Shown here: piece after piece, positions 16,990-28,839 of the stretch
How positions within the stretch are numbered: the first letter of the stretch is position 1
Layout: each line of letters opens with the position of its first letter
Made by a program: the position numbers and the translations under genes
Assembly: GCF_000270305.1 (NCBI RefSeq)
Contig: NC_015737.1
Location: forward strand, 1,612,501-1,676,500
Length of the DNA: 64,000 nt
From: Clostridium sp. SY8519
GTDB taxonomy: Bacteria > Bacillota > Clostridia > Lachnospirales > Lachnospiraceae
Direction: 5' to 3'
The notes under the pieces: generated by a model
Told to the model about the DNA's origin: nothing
Databases searched by the model: none
Seen by the model: only the letters and a program-made list of their open reading frames with translations

Positions 16990-19401
16990 ATGAGAAGGAT
17001 TCGATTGGCCACCAGAAGCAGCCGTCTGGCCCTGGCGCAGGCAGAAGAGGTCAGACATGCCCTGGAACAGCTTGGATACACGGTGGAGCTTAAGACCGTC
17101 ACCACACACGGAGACCGGGACCGGAAGAGTCCGCTGACACAGATCGGCGGCAGCGGACTCTTCGTTTCGGAGATTGAGCAGATGCTCCTGCGCGGGGAGG
17201 CGGACCTGGCGGTGCATTCCGGCAAAGACCTGCCTTACCGGCTGATGGAAGGGATGGTGATCGGCGGCGTGCCGGCTGCCGAAGACGGCAGAGACTGCCT
17301 GGTTTCCAGAAAGGGCGAAGAACTGCCGGAACATCCGCGGATCGGCACCGGGAGCCCGCGGCGTGTGGCCCAGGGACGGGCGCTTTTCCCAGGGGCTGAA
17401 TTTGCGGAGATTCGGGGCAACGTGGACACCAGGCTCAGGAAACTGTCTGAAGGAAGCTATGATGCGGTGATTCTGGCCCGGGCGGGACTGAACCGGCTGA
17501 AAGCGGATCTGTCGGCCTATGACTGCCGGGTGCTGGAACCGTCGGAAATGCTGCCGGCGCCCTGCCAGGGAATCCTGGCAGTGGAATGCCGGGCAGAGGA
17601 TGAAGCGCTTTGCGCAGCGCTGCGGAAACTGTCGGATCCGCGGAGCTGGAAGCGCTTTACCGCGGAGCGCTGTCTGTTTCAGATGCTGCAGGCGGATTGT
17701 TCCATGCCTGTGGGCGTGCGGGCCGAGGTGTCTGCCGCCGCGGGATCTTCGGAAAAGGGGAACGCCTGGGAAAGTATGAAATCCGGGGAAAGGATGGAAG
17801 CCGGGGAAGCGTCAGATGCCGGACAGGAACAGCTGACCCTGCAGGGATTTTTCGGCGGACGCCGTGCGGTGCGGACCGGACGGTACGCGGAGTATCCGCG
17901 TCTTTGCAGGGAAGTGGCGGATGAACTGCTGCGGCAGACCGGCTCGGTCTGTCTGGTGGGCGCCGGCTGCGGCAGGGACCTGATCACCGTAAAAGGCCTG
18001 CGTGCCCTCCGCCAGGCAGAAGTGGCGGTCTATGATGATCTGGCGGACGGGGGGCTTCTGATGGAGACCCCTGCGGACTGCCGGTGGATCTATGTGGGCA
18101 AACGGAGCGGCAGACACAGCTGGAAACAGGCAGAGATCAATCAGCTGCTGGTGGAGGAAGCCGGGAAGGGATACCGGGTGGTCCGGCTCAAAGGAGGAGA
18201 CAGCTTTGTCTTCGGCCGGGGCGGCGAAGAAATCCTGGCCCTGCAGGAAGCGGGGATTCCCTATGAAGTGATACCGGGCATCACATCTTCTGTGGCGGTG
18301 CCGGAGCATGGGGGGATTCCGGTGACCCATCGTCAGACGGCGCAGTCCTTTACCGTGATAACCGGGCATTCCGCCTCGGACCGGGAAGAAAATTACAGCG
18401 CCCTGGCGCAGCTGGACGGTACGCTGGTGTTTCTGATGGGACTGGGACGCCTGCCGCAGATCACCGGGGAACTGATGCGTCAGGGGAAACCGGCGGATAC
18501 GCCGGCTGCGGTGATTTCTCAGGGATTTGAAGCAGGGGAACGCCGCTATACCGCCACCCTGGGCACCATTGCGGAAAAGGCGTCCGGTGCCCGGACACCG
18601 GCGGTGCTTGTGATCGGGGATACGGCAGGATTTCACATGGAAGGAACGGTCCGGCGGCCGCTGCAGGGAGTCGGGGTCACGGTAACAGGGACTGCGGCGT
18701 TTGCCGGAAAACTGGAAGCCAGGCTTGCGGAGCTTGGAGCAGATACCGAGCTGCTGCCCTGCCTGCGGATCCTTCCGGCGGGGGAACGCGTGCCGGAGGA
18801 TCTGACCGCTTATCAATGGATTGTATTCACCAGCAGCAGCGGGGTGGAGATTTTCTTTGATCAGCTGCGCCGGCGAAATACAGATATCCGCAGGCTTTCC
18901 GCGGTCAAATTTGCCTGCATCGGCAGCGGGACAGCCGGAAGCCTGCGGAAAAACGGCATCCTGGCGGATTTTGTGCCTTCCGCGTACACGGCGGAATGCC
19001 TCGGCCGGGAGCTGCCGGAGGTGCTGGCTGCCGGGGAACGGGTACTGATTCTGCGGGCAGCGCACGGCTCGCCGGATCTGAATACCGGACTGGACCGGGC
19101 CGGCACTGCTTACGCGGATATTCCGATATACCGGACCTGCAGGGAGCCGCGGATTCTGAAAGGAAGCAGGGCAGACCGGGATTATATCGTATTTGCCAGC
19201 GCCTCCGGGGTGCGGGCTTATTTTGAAAACTATGGATCTATCGGCACTGCCTGTCCGGTGTGCATCGGAGAAAGCACCAGAAAGGCACTTCTGCCGTATA
19301 ATACCGGCAGGTGTCTGGTGCCGCGGGTGCATACGGCAGAGGGGCTGGTGGAAGTAATACAGAGGGATATGGAAGCAGACAGGAGGAAACAGACACCATG
19401 A
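16990..19401 (+). CDS. hemC-cobA-hemD: Trifunctional HemC-CobA-HemD fusion: PBG deaminase, uroporphyrinogen-III methyltransferase, uroporphyrinogen-III synthase
   Basis: An 803-residue fusion of three consecutive enzymes. HemC spans residues 1-310: [28 protein letters not shown], and dipyrromethane-cofactor Cys237 in ADCSMPVG. It carries a low-complexity insert around 247-280. CobA/SUMT begins near 319: [34 protein letters not shown] and EVIPGITSS, ending about 555. HemD runs from about 560 to 803 ([40 protein letters not shown]). Together they would turn porphobilinogen into precorrin-2. The stop overlaps the hemB start by 4 bp. CobA-HemD fusions are known in anaerobes; having HemC at the front as well is less usual. 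Confidence 0.95.
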   Translation: MRRIRLATRSSRLALAQAEEVRHALEQLGYTVELKTVTTHGDRDRKSPLTQIGGSGLFVSEIEQMLLRGEADLAVHSGKDLPYRLMEGMVIGGVPAAEDGRDCLVSRKGEELPEHPRIGTGSPRRVAQGRALFPGAEFAEIRGNVDTRLRKLSEGSYDAVILARAGLNRLKADLSAYDCRVLEPSEMLPAPCQGILAVECRAEDEALCAALRKLSDPRSWKRFTAERCLFQMLQADCSMPVGVRAEVSAAAGSSEKGNAWESMKSGERMEAGEASDAGQEQLTLQGFFGGRRAVRTGRYAEYPRLCREVADELLRQTGSVCLVGAGCGRDLITVKGLRALRQAEVAVYDDLADGGLLMETPADCRWIYVGKRSGRHSWKQAEINQLLVEEAGKGYRVVRLKGGDSFVFGRGGEEILALQEAGIPYEVIPGITSSVAVPEHGGIPVTHRQTAQSFTVITGHSASDREENYSALAQLDGTLVFLMGLGRLPQITGELMRQGKPADTPAAVISQGFEAGERRYTATLGTIAEKASGARTPAVLVIGDTAGFHMEGTVRRPLQGVGVTVTGTAAFAGKLEARLAELGADTELLPCLRILPAGERVPEDLTAYQWIVFTSSSGVEIFFDQLRRRNTDIRRLSAVKFACIGSGTAGSLRKNGILADFVPSAYTAECLGRELPEVLAAGERVLILRAAHGSPDLNTGLDRAGTAYADIPIYRTCREPRILKGSRADRDYIVFASASGVRAYFENYGSIGTACPVCIGESTRKALLPYNTGRCLVPRVHTAEGLVEVIQRDMEADRRKQTP

Positions 19402-20366
19402 GACGTTTTCGCAGACTGAGACAGTCAGAAAAAATGAGAGAGTTTGTCCGGGAAAACCGGGTAACAGCGCAGGATTTGATCTATCCGCTGTTTATTGAAG
19501 AGGGAGAAAATATCAAAAACCCGGTTCCTTCCATGCCGCAGGTGTATCAGTATTCGCTGGACCGGGTGCATGAGATTCTGGATGAGCTGACCGAATTAAA
19601 AATTCCTGCAGTGCTGCTGTTTGGCATTCCGGCGCATAAAGACCCGGAAGGAAGCAGCGCTTACGATCCCCATGGGGTGGTTCAGGAAGCGATCCGCTAT
19701 ATCCGGAAAAATTATCCGCAGCTGCTGATTATCGCGGATATCTGCCTGTGTGAATATACGTCCCACGGACACTGCGGTCTGGTGCAGGGAGAAACCATTT
19801 TAAATGACGCGACCCTGCCCCTGCTGGCCCGTATGGCTGTGACTGCCGCACAGGCCGGCGCGGATATCGTGGCGCCTTCGGATATGATGGACGGCCGCGT
19901 GGCGGCGATTCGCGAAGCGTTAGACGCGGCGGATCTGTCGCAGGTACCGATCTTAAGCTACAGCGCGAAATATGCCTCCGGCTATTACGGCCCGTTCCGT
20001 GACGCGGCGGGATCCGCCCCCCATTTCGGCGACCGGAAATCCTATCAGATGGATCCGGCCAACGGAAGGGAAGCCATGCGGGAGATTCAGGATGACCTGG
20101 AAGAAGGGGCGGATATGATTATCGTAAAGCCGGCGCTGGCATACCTGGACATTCTGAGAGAAGCCAGAGAGCAGGTTTCTGTACCAATTGTAACTTATAA
20201 TGTCTCCGGCGAATATGCCATGGTCAAGGCAGCGGCCCAAAACGGCTGGATCGATGAACGGCGGATTGTGCTGGAGAATATGACAGCCATGAAACGGGCC
20301 GGCGCCGACCGGATTATCACCTATCACGCGCTGGATGTAGCCCGCTGGCTGCAGGAAGAAAACTAA
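19398..20366 (+). CDS. hemB: Delta-aminolevulinic acid dehydratase (porphobilinogen synthase)
   Basis: A 322-residue enzyme that condenses two 5-aminolevulinate molecules to porphobilinogen. The zinc-type cysteine motif is present ([11 protein letters not shown]). Both Schiff-base lysines are visible, in [17 protein letters not shown] and [15 protein letters not shown] at 19398 overlaps the fusion gene's TGA; an upstream in-frame ATG-like start at 19311 lies inside the preceding gene and does not match the family. It acts before HemC in the pathway although it is encoded after it. Confidence 0.97.
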   Translation: MRRFRRLRQSEKMREFVRENRVTAQDLIYPLFIEEGENIKNPVPSMPQVYQYSLDRVHEILDELTELKIPAVLLFGIPAHKDPEGSSAYDPHGVVQEAIRYIRKNYPQLLIIADICLCEYTSHGHCGLVQGETILNDATLPLLARMAVTAAQAGADIVAPSDMMDGRVAAIREALDAADLSQVPILSYSAKYASGYYGPFRDAAGSAPHFGDRKSYQMDPANGREAMREIQDDLEEGADMIIVKPALAYLDILREAREQVSVPIVTYNVSGEYAMVKAAAQNGWIDERRIVLENMTAMKRAGADRIITYHALDVARWLQEEN

Positions 20367-20435
20367 GCGGAACGCAGAGAGAGAGAATCCCGGAACGCGT
20401 GCACTTGGCGTGCGCCGGGAAGAGAGGTGGAGAAT

Positions 20436-21698
20436 TTGAAGACAGATTGTTCCAAGAAGGAATTTATCCGGGCACAGCAGGTGATCCCGGGGGGAGTCAA
20501 CAGTCCCGTGCGGGCCTTTCGCGCCGTGGGACAGGATCCGCTGTTTATCAGCCGGGCAGAAGGCTCCCATATCTATGATATGGACGGAAATGAATATATT
20601 GACTATGTATGCTCCTGGGGCCCGAATATTCTGGGCCACGCCCATCCCTGGGTGATTCATGAGGTACAGCGGGTCTGCGAGCAGGGGCTGACCTTCGGGG
20701 CGCCGACCGTACTGGAGACAGAGCTGGCGGAGATGATTGTGGATGCAGTGCCGGCGGCTGAACAGGTACGGCTGGTTTCCAGCGGGACGGAAGCGGTGAT
20801 GAGCGCGGTGCGGGCCGCCCGGGGTTATACCGGACGGAATAAAATCGTGAAATTTGCCGGCAATTATCACGGCCACAGCGACGGACTCCTGGTAAAAGCC
20901 GGCAGCGGCCTGCTGACCGAGGCGGTTCCGGACAGCAGCGGTGTGCCGGAAGGCTATGTGCAGTACACGCTGCAGGCGGAATACAATGACCGGGATTCTG
21001 TGGAGCGTCTCTTTGCGGAACAGGGCGGGGAAATCGCTGCGGTGCTGGTGGAGCCGGTGGCCGCTAATATGGGCGTGGTTCCGCCGGAAGAAGGATTTCT
21101 GGCATTTCTGCGGGAGATTACGAAGCGGTACGGCGCGCTTCTGATTTTTGATGAAGTCATCACCGGATTCCGTCTGGCTTACGGCGGTGCTGGTGCCTGT
21201 TTCGGGGTAACGCCTGACCTGGTGACCCTTGGAAAGATCGTAGGGGGCGGAATGCCTCTGGCGGCTTACTGTGGAAAAAAAGAGATCATGCAGGTGGTTG
21301 CGCCGGCAGGATCTGTGTATCAGGCCGGTACCCTGTCCGGCAACCCGGTGGCGGTAACCGCAGGACTGGAAACACTGAAGATTTTAAAGGAAAATCCGGA
21401 GATTTACCGGGAGCTGGATGAAAAAGGGGCGCGGCTGGAAGCCGCTTTTCGCGCGGCCGGAAAGCAGGTAAACCGCGTGGGCTCCCTGTGTTCGGTGTTT
21501 TTCTCGGAGGGACCGGTGACGGATTACCGTACGGCACAGACCTGCGATACGGAGGCATTCGCCCGGTATTTCTCGCATATGCTGTCCCATGGAATTTATG
21601 TGGCACCCAGTCAGTTTGAAGCCATGTTTGTGTCCTGCGCCCATACGGATGAGGATCTGGAGCGTACGGTGGAAGCGATTCGCACTCTGGAGAACTGA
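20436..21698 (+). CDS. hemL: Glutamate-1-semialdehyde 2,1-aminomutase
   Basis: A PLP enzyme of about 420 residues that converts glutamate-1-semialdehyde to 5-aminolevulinate. Signature pieces are [13 protein letters not shown] at the start, [15 protein letters not shown], the [19 protein letters not shown] substrate loop, and the PLP lysine (residue 267) in [16 protein letters not shown] place the start at TTG 20436 because GAGAGGTGG sits 5-6 bp before it. GTG 20427 overlaps that ribosome site and would add three residues. It is the last gene of the tetrapyrrole operon, ending before the terminator at 21739. Confidence 0.95.
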   Translation: MKTDCSKKEFIRAQQVIPGGVNSPVRAFRAVGQDPLFISRAEGSHIYDMDGNEYIDYVCSWGPNILGHAHPWVIHEVQRVCEQGLTFGAPTVLETELAEMIVDAVPAAEQVRLVSSGTEAVMSAVRAARGYTGRNKIVKFAGNYHGHSDGLLVKAGSGLLTEAVPDSSGVPEGYVQYTLQAEYNDRDSVERLFAEQGGEIAAVLVEPVAANMGVVPPEEGFLAFLREITKRYGALLIFDEVITGFRLAYGGAGACFGVTPDLVTLGKIVGGGMPLAAYCGKKEIMQVVAPAGSVYQAGTLSGNPVAVTAGLETLKILKENPEIYRELDEKGARLEAAFRAAGKQVNRVGSLCSVFFSEGPVTDYRTAQTCDTEAFARYFSHMLSHGIYVAPSQFEAMFVSCAHTDEDLERTVEAIRTLEN

Positions 21699-21738
21699 GA
21701 AAAGCTGCAGCAAAATCAAAGAAAAATTTTTACATTTG

Positions 21739-21783
21739 CCCGTGTGTTCGGAAATCACAGCCCCGAACGCACGGGATTTTTTG
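21739..21783 (+). terminator. Terminator of the tetrapyrrole operon
   Basis: CCCGTGTGTTCGG (21739-21751) pairs with CCGAACGCACGGG (21763-21775) with one G-T pair, followed by ATTTTTT. It lies between the convergent hemL and scrB genes. Confidence 0.85.
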
Positions 21784-21828
21784 TACATATATTCCGGAAA
21801 GGCAGGAAAACCAGGGGTGACAACGTTT

Positions 21829-23256
21829 TCATCCGTTGTGCGGGAGAGGCGCATCGCAGCGGATACTGTCCGCCATGGGCCAGAGGGTTCCCGTGAAACC
21901 GCCGTCAGAAGCCAGGAGGACGCCCCGCGCATTCTCTGGATACCAGCGGGTGGTAAAGACAAGGGCTCCGCGGTTGACATAGATTTCCAGGAGGGAGGCA
22001 TCCATGAGGATCCGCAGTTCCCGCACCTGCGGGCAGACCCCATGGCGGATGGTGCGTCCGCGGCCGGTGTTGTTCAGAAAACGCAGGGAAAGCATTCCCT
22101 CCGCGAAGGTCAGGACCAGGTCCGAGGAAAACCGCAGGGTAAAGGCCTGCTGTGCCAGCGCCGTCCGGCGCTCCAGTTCCAGATCGAAGGAAAAGCCGGG
22201 AGTCAGCACCGTTTGTTTTTCCAGAGGACAGGAAACCGGCGCCTGCCGCAGGGCCTCCAGCTCCCGGATCGGGTACTGAAGAATACGGTCCGGGGTGACG
22301 GTAAGCTCCCGGAGCAGTGTCAGGGAATGCTGCCAGCCTTCCGCGACTGCCGGCAGATTGTCATAGGGCGCATCCGGCACACCGGCCCAGCCGATCAGAA
22401 CCCGTCTCCCGTCGGGAAGGGAAAAGGTCTGGGGCGCGTAAAAGTCAAATCCCTGATCCCATTCCTGAAAACGGTCCGGAAGGAGACACTTGTTTAACGT
22501 GTCCGATGGGGCATCGGTCAGGGCCCCTTCCGGAAGGATCAGATAACCGGAGGAATAGATGTTCTGAAATTTTTCCGTGCCCTGGGGAATTCCCTGGGGG
22601 CAGAAGGCCAGAACTTCCGATTCGCCGCAGGAAAAGTAATCCGGACATTCCAGCATATAGCCAAAGGGGGCTTCCGGCCGGATATCCCGGGCCAGGGTCC
22701 AGTGTTTCCGGTCGGACGACCGGTAGAGCAGGAGCGCGGCCTGGGAGTCTCTGGTACGGGCTCCAAGCAGCAGATAACAGCAGCCGTCCGCCTGCCAGAC
22801 TTTTGGATCCCGCACATGACAGCTCATGGCAGCCGGATAGTCTTCGTTGGTCAGCAGAACTTCTTTTGGGGAAAAGGACAGGCCGTCCGCGCTTTTCAGA
22901 TACAGGACATTATGGCCGCGGCCTTCGTTGATATAGTCGTAGTTTCCGGGGTGCTTGACATTTCCCGTGTAAAACAGCTCCAGACTGCCGGATCCGGTGT
23001 AAGCGGTGCCGGAGTAGGCGCCGCTGCAGTCGTAGGGAGAATCCGGCGCCACGGCAATGCCTTCGTAGTCCCACCGGATCAGATCCCGGGATGTGTAGTG
23101 TCCCCAGCATTTGCTGCCGCTGCCGTGGGGGGAATCCGGCGCGTACTGAAAAAAGATGTGGCAGCGGTCCCCCCACCAGCAGCTTCCGTTGGGGTCATTC
23201 AGCCACCCTGCGGGCGGAAGCAGATGAAAATGATGACGATAACGGGGTGTAATCAT
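21829..23256 (-). CDS. scrB: Glycoside hydrolase family 32: sucrose-6-phosphate hydrolase
   Basis: A 475-residue cytoplasmic enzyme that splits sucrose-6-phosphate to glucose-6-phosphate and fructose. All three GH32 acid motifs are visible: WLNDPNG (nucleophile Asp, about residue 17), VRDPKVW (middle) and LECPDYF (acid/base Glu). The C-terminal beta-sandwich module is present (LEIYVNRGALVFTTRWYP). There is no signal peptide, as expected for a phosphorylated substrate. GAGGAGGTC precedes ATG 23256, 11 bp after the PTS gene, so both are on one transcript. Confidence 0.93.
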   Translation of the reverse strand: MITPRYRHHFHLLPPAGWLNDPNGSCWWGDRCHIFFQYAPDSPHGSGSKCWGHYTSRDLIRWDYEGIAVAPDSPYDCSGAYSGTAYTGSGSLELFYTGNVKHPGNYDYINEGRGHNVLYLKSADGLSFSPKEVLLTNEDYPAAMSCHVRDPKVWQADGCCYLLLGARTRDSQAALLLYRSSDRKHWTLARDIRPEAPFGYMLECPDYFSCGESEVLAFCPQGIPQGTEKFQNIYSSGYLILPEGALTDAPSDTLNKCLLPDRFQEWDQGFDFYAPQTFSLPDGRRVLIGWAGVPDAPYDNLPAVAEGWQHSLTLLRELTVTPDRILQYPIRELEALRQAPVSCPLEKQTVLTPGFSFDLELERRTALAQQAFTLRFSSDLVLTFAEGMLSLRFLNNTGRGRTIRHGVCPQVRELRILMDASLLEIYVNRGALVFTTRWYPENARGVLLASDGGFTGTLWPMADSIRCDAPLPHNG

Positions 23257-23267
23257 GGCAGACCTCC

Positions 23268-25325
<2,058 letters not shown>

Positions 25326-25341
25326 TTACACAAATAACAGA

Positions 25342-25398
25342 TGTAATCGTTGCTAAAAGGTGCAAAATAAAAAAGAAACTTGTGTGAAATCGTTCCCA
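25342..25398. promoter_or_regulatory. Two LacI-type operators in the scrA-scrR divergent region
   Basis: TGTAATCGTTGCTA (25342-25355) and TGAAATCGTTCCCA (25385-25398) share 10 of 14 positions and the ATCGTT core, with CG near the centre as in LacI-family operators. They lie 46 and 89 bp upstream of the scrA start, one on each side of its likely start point. A further symmetric sequence, GTTGTTACGAAAATACAAC, lies near 25447. These would be the binding sites of the adjacent regulator, which is now broken. Confidence 0.55.
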
Positions 25399-25508
25399 TA
25401 TATGATAATACAAATTATAGCGATAATCCGAGTTTTGGTAAATTGATAGTTGTTACGAAAATACAACTTTTAATTTAGTAATATTGCTGAAAGGCAGGGA
25501 GAGACAGC

Positions 25509-26525
25509 ATGACAATCAATGAGATCGCAAAGATGGCCGGCGTATCCAGGGCAACGGTATCCAGGTATCTGAATCACGGTTATGTCAGTGCGGCCAATCG
25601 GGAGAAAATCGGACAGATTATTGAGGAAACGGGGTATGTGCCGTCGGCGCCGGCCCAGACACTGCGGAGCAAGCGGACCAACTACATCGGCGTGGTCATA
25701 CCGAAGATCAATTCCGATTCCATTGCCCAGATGGTCAGCGGCATTCACAGAAGCCTGGCGGGGACCGGCTATCACATGCTGCTGGCCTGTACCGACAATC
25801 ATGAGGAAGAAGAGGTGAAAAGCCTCCGCGTGTTCAAGGAAGACAAGGTGGACGGACTGATTCTCATGGGGACGGTATTTACGGCAGAACACCGCAGAGA
25901 ACTGGAGGACTGCAGTGTGCCGCTGGTGATCCTGGCCCAGAATATCCCCGGTTACCCCTGCGTTTATTCCGACGATTATCTGGCGGGGTATGAGCTGGGC
26001 GCCCATGTCCGGGATACCGGGACGGTCTTTGGCATGATCCGGGTCAACGAACAGGACCAGGCGGTGGGCGTCAACCGCCGGCAGGGGGTGCTGGATGCCC
26101 TTGCGGAAGCAGGGATCCGGATACCGGAAGGGTACGAGATCACTTCCGGCTTCGACCTGCAGTCCGGGTATTAGAAAGCCAGAGCCCTGCTGGAGGCCCA
26201 TAGGGATATTGATACCCTGATCTGCGCCACGGATACCATTGCCTGCGGCGCCCTGCGCTATCTGCATGAGATCCATGCGGAGATTCCGGCACAGATTCAG
26301 ATCGCGGGCTTCGGAGACAGCAATTTTGCCAAAGCTGCCATACCGGAACTGACCACCGTGCATTACTATTATGAGGAGCAGGGCTACGAAGCCGGGTGCA
26401 TGCTGCAGGATCTGATGAAGCACAAAGGCCAGGCCCTGTCAAAATCCGTAAAACTCGGCATTGACGTGCGGGTGCATCAGTCGACCCGCCGGCAGGAGAA
26501 AGAAGAAACTGAAATTTTGTCATAA
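25509..26525 (+). pseudogene. scrR: LacI-family sucrose regulator interrupted by an in-frame amber codon
   Basis: The frame encodes a LacI/ScrR-type repressor. The N-terminal helix-turn-helix is intact (IAKMAGVSRATVSRYLNHGYVS), followed by the sugar-binding core. At 26172-26174 a TAG follows QSGY. The same frame then continues without another stop for 116 codons, giving KARALLEAHRDID, TLICATDTIACGALRYL and IAGFGDSNFAKAAIPELTTV, exactly the missing half of a LacI protein, to a TAA at 26523. Full length would be 338 residues. A one-base change from GAG (Glu is usual here) explains it. The 221-residue product would keep the DNA-binding domain but lose half the effector domain. A sequencing error is possible. 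Confidence 0.9.
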
Positions 26526-26540
26526 TAAAACAGATTCGGG

Positions 26541-26587
26541 CAGCTGCCCCGGGGAGGAACAACCGTTCCCTCCGGGGCAGCTTTTTT
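26541..26587 (+). terminator. Terminator after scrR
   Basis: AGCTGCCCCGG pairs with CCGGGGCAGCT, with further partial pairing inside (GGAGGAAC with GTTCCCTCC), followed by six T residues. Its presence after the downstream half supports that the whole 1017 bp was one gene. Confidence 0.85.
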
Positions 26588-26649
26588 ACTGGAGAAAAAT
26601 ATTCTGCCGCACAGGGCGTGAGAAAAATCAGAGAGATCGGAAAAATCAG

Positions 26650-26719
26650 TTGACATTTGCAGGCGGTCAGGTATAATGAAAGACAATTAAAGCCTATTAA
26701 ATACACTAACTTAGTAGGC
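26650..26719 (+). promoter_or_regulatory. Promoter and operator of the sulfur assimilation operon
   Basis: TTGACA (26650-26655) and TATAAT (26672-26677), 16 bp apart, form a near-perfect sigma-A promoter. GCCTATTAA (26692-26700) and TTAGTAGGC (26711-26719) are inverted arms with one mismatch, starting about 8 bp after the predicted transcription start. ACTAA-C-TTAGT is nested inside. The position over the start site suggests repression, plausibly by a cysteine- or sulfide-responsive regulator of the Rrf2/CymR kind. That identity is inference. Confidence 0.7.
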
Positions 26720-26768
26720 AAACAAAAACACAATCCGTACAGAGGATGCAGAAGATCCGAGGAAAACC

Positions 26769-28478
26769 ATGAAGACAGAGAAGATTACAGCCGATTTCCT
26801 GATTATCGGCGGAGGTACCGCGGGATGCTACGCGGCACTGACAATTGCACAGAAGCGTCCGGACCTGCGGGTGGTCATTGCGGAGAAGGCAGACATCGAG
26901 CGCAGCGGCTGTCTGGCAGCAGGCGTAAACGCGCTGAACGCCTATATCACAGAGGGACATACGCCGGACTACTACGTGGATTATGCGGTGAAAGACGCCC
27001 ACGGGATTGCCCGGGAGGACCTGCTTTTATCCATGAGCGAGAATCTGAACGAAGTAACGGAGCAGATGGAACGGCTGGGTCTGGTGATCCTGAAAGATGA
27101 AAACGGCAAATATGTCAGCCGCGGCACCAGAAACCTGAAGATCAACGGGGAGAATTTCAAACCGCTGCTGGCAAAGGCGGTGCGTCAGCTGAAAAATGTC
27201 ACCGTTTACAATCGGGTGAATATCACAGACCTGATTCTGACGGATGGCAGGGTGACCGGCGCCTGCGGCAATGATGTGCGGCAGAAAGTGCTCTATCTGA
27301 TCAGCGCCCGGGCCACACTGGTGGCCACCGGAGGCGCTTCCGGCATCTATAAACCAAACCATCCGGGATTTTCCAGACATAAAATGTGGTACAGTCCCTT
27401 TAATACCGGCGCGGGCTATGCGATGGGCATTCGTGCCGGCGCGGAAATGACTACTTTTGAGATGCGCTTCATTGCCCTGCGCTGCAAAGATACCATTGCA
27501 CCGACGGGAACCATCGCCCAGGGAGTCGGTGCAAAGCAGGTCAACAGGCTGGGAGAGGTTTACGAGGACCGGTACGGTCTGACCACTTCTCAGCGTGTCT
27601 GGGGAACCGTGGCGGAGAACCGGGCCGGGCGGGGGCCATGTTACCTGCGGACCAGGGGGATTTCCCGGGAACAGGCGGAAGACCTGGAACGGGCGTACTT
27701 AAATATGGCTCCTTCCCAGACTTTGAAATGGGAAGCCTCCGGAAAGGATGCCAGTCAGGAAAATGTAGAAATCGAGGGAACCGAGCCCTACATCGTCGGC
27801 GGCCATACCGCCAGCGGCTACTGGATCGATAACGGACGGAGGACCACGCTTCCGGGACTTTACGCGGCCGGCGATGTGGCAGGCGGATGTCCCCAGAAGT
27901 ATGTCACCGGCGCGCTGGCAGAGGGAAAACTGGCAGCTCTGTCCGTCCTTTCGGACCTTCCGGAGCTTCCGGAAGCGGCACTGCCCGGAGATCTGGAGCA
28001 GAAGTTGATACAAGCGGTGGAAGCCCATCGGATGCCGGAGGACACACCGGAAAGCGAGGTTTTGACACCGGATCAGCTGGAAGCGGCCATGCAGGATGTG
28101 ATGGACCGGTATGCCGGAGGAATCCGTACAGACTACGGCTTTACGGAGGAATCCCTGGAGACGGCAGACGAAAAGATCCGCGAACTGACGGATCAGCTGG
28201 ACCGGGTGAAATGCCGCGGCATGCAGGAGTTCACCAGATTTCAGGAAGTGCGGGAACGGCTGACTGTGGCCCGGGTGGTCATCGCCCATCTGAAGGCAAG
28301 AAAAGAGACCCGCTGGCACTGTTTTGCGGAGAATGAGAGCCATCCTGCCCAGGATGACGCCCATTACCGGAAGTATATCAATTCCGTCTGGAAAGACGGC
28401 GAGATCCATATCATTGCCAGACCGCTGGCAGCCCGCCGGGGCGTGTATGATCTCAAAGCAGAGGAGGCGCAGGTATGA
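26769..28478 (+). CDS. aprA: Adenylylsulfate (APS) reductase, alpha subunit-like flavoprotein
   Basis: A 569-residue FAD protein related to AprA and fumarate-reductase flavoproteins; it would reduce adenosine 5'-phosphosulfate to sulfite and AMP. The FAD loop is DFLIIGGGTAGCYAALTIAQ in outline, followed by the AprA-like ERSGCLAAGVNALNAY, the TTFEMRFIALRCKDT substrate region and the C-terminal FAD segment GLYAAGDVAGGCPQKYVTGA. The start ATG 26769 follows GATCCGAGGAAAACC. The next gene is a two-cluster ferredoxin overlapping by 4 bp, matching the AprAB arrangement. ATP sulfurylase and sulfite reductase genes follow and no CysH is seen, so an assimilatory role is inferred. Confidence 0.88.
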   Translation: MKTEKITADFLIIGGGTAGCYAALTIAQKRPDLRVVIAEKADIERSGCLAAGVNALNAYITEGHTPDYYVDYAVKDAHGIAREDLLLSMSENLNEVTEQMERLGLVILKDENGKYVSRGTRNLKINGENFKPLLAKAVRQLKNVTVYNRVNITDLILTDGRVTGACGNDVRQKVLYLISARATLVATGGASGIYKPNHPGFSRHKMWYSPFNTGAGYAMGIRAGAEMTTFEMRFIALRCKDTIAPTGTIAQGVGAKQVNRLGEVYEDRYGLTTSQRVWGTVAENRAGRGPCYLRTRGISREQAEDLERAYLNMAPSQTLKWEASGKDASQENVEIEGTEPYIVGGHTASGYWIDNGRRTTLPGLYAAGDVAGGCPQKYVTGALAEGKLAALSVLSDLPELPEAALPGDLEQKLIQAVEAHRMPEDTPESEVLTPDQLEAAMQDVMDRYAGGIRTDYGFTEESLETADEKIRELTDQLDRVKCRGMQEFTRFQEVRERLTVARVVIAHLKARKETRWHCFAENESHPAQDDAHYRKYINSVWKDGEIHIIARPLAARRGVYDLKAEEAQV

Positions 28479-28786
28479 GTATTCGAATCGACAGAAATCA
28501 GTGTGTCGGATGCGGCCGCTGCGAAAAAGTCTGTCCCGGCAGTCTGATTGCCATGAACAGGGAAAAGGCGGAAATCCTCTATCCGGCGGACTGCTGGGGA
28601 TGCGCCTCCTGCCTGAAAGAGTGTCCCGCGGGGGCCATTGAGTTTTTCCTGGGGAAAGATATGGGCGGCGGAGACACCTATATGAAAGCAGAACGCAGAG
28701 GACAGTATCTTGACTGGAAATTCTATCATCCGGACGGTTTGTTCAAAACCATAGAGATCGACCGGACCAGTTCCAATAAATACTAG
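28475..28786 (+). CDS. aprB: APS reductase beta subunit-like ferredoxin, short form
   Basis: A 103-residue ferredoxin with two [4Fe-4S] motifs, CVGCGRCEKVCP (about residues 10-21) and CWGCASCLKECP (about 38-49). It starts inside the aprA stop (ATGA overlap), as AprB does. AprB of sulfate reducers is about 140-165 residues with a C-terminal tail that wraps AprA. Here only about 45 residues follow the second cluster (GGGDTYMKAERRGQYLDWKF), so the subunit contact is shortened. It would feed electrons to the FAD of AprA. Confidence 0.85.
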   Translation: MSIRIDRNQCVGCGRCEKVCPGSLIAMNREKAEILYPADCWGCASCLKECPAGAIEFFLGKDMGGGDTYMKAERRGQYLDWKFYHPDGLFKTIEIDRTSSNKY

Positions 28787-28839
28787 ACAGCGGGAGATCC
28801 CGCACATGCCGCTGACGGCATAGAGAGGAGTAACACATT

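Noticed and set aside
17812-19332. 506-residue minus-strand open frame
   Set aside because: It is antisense to the hemC-cobA-hemD fusion; codon pattern and domains support only the plus-strand frame.
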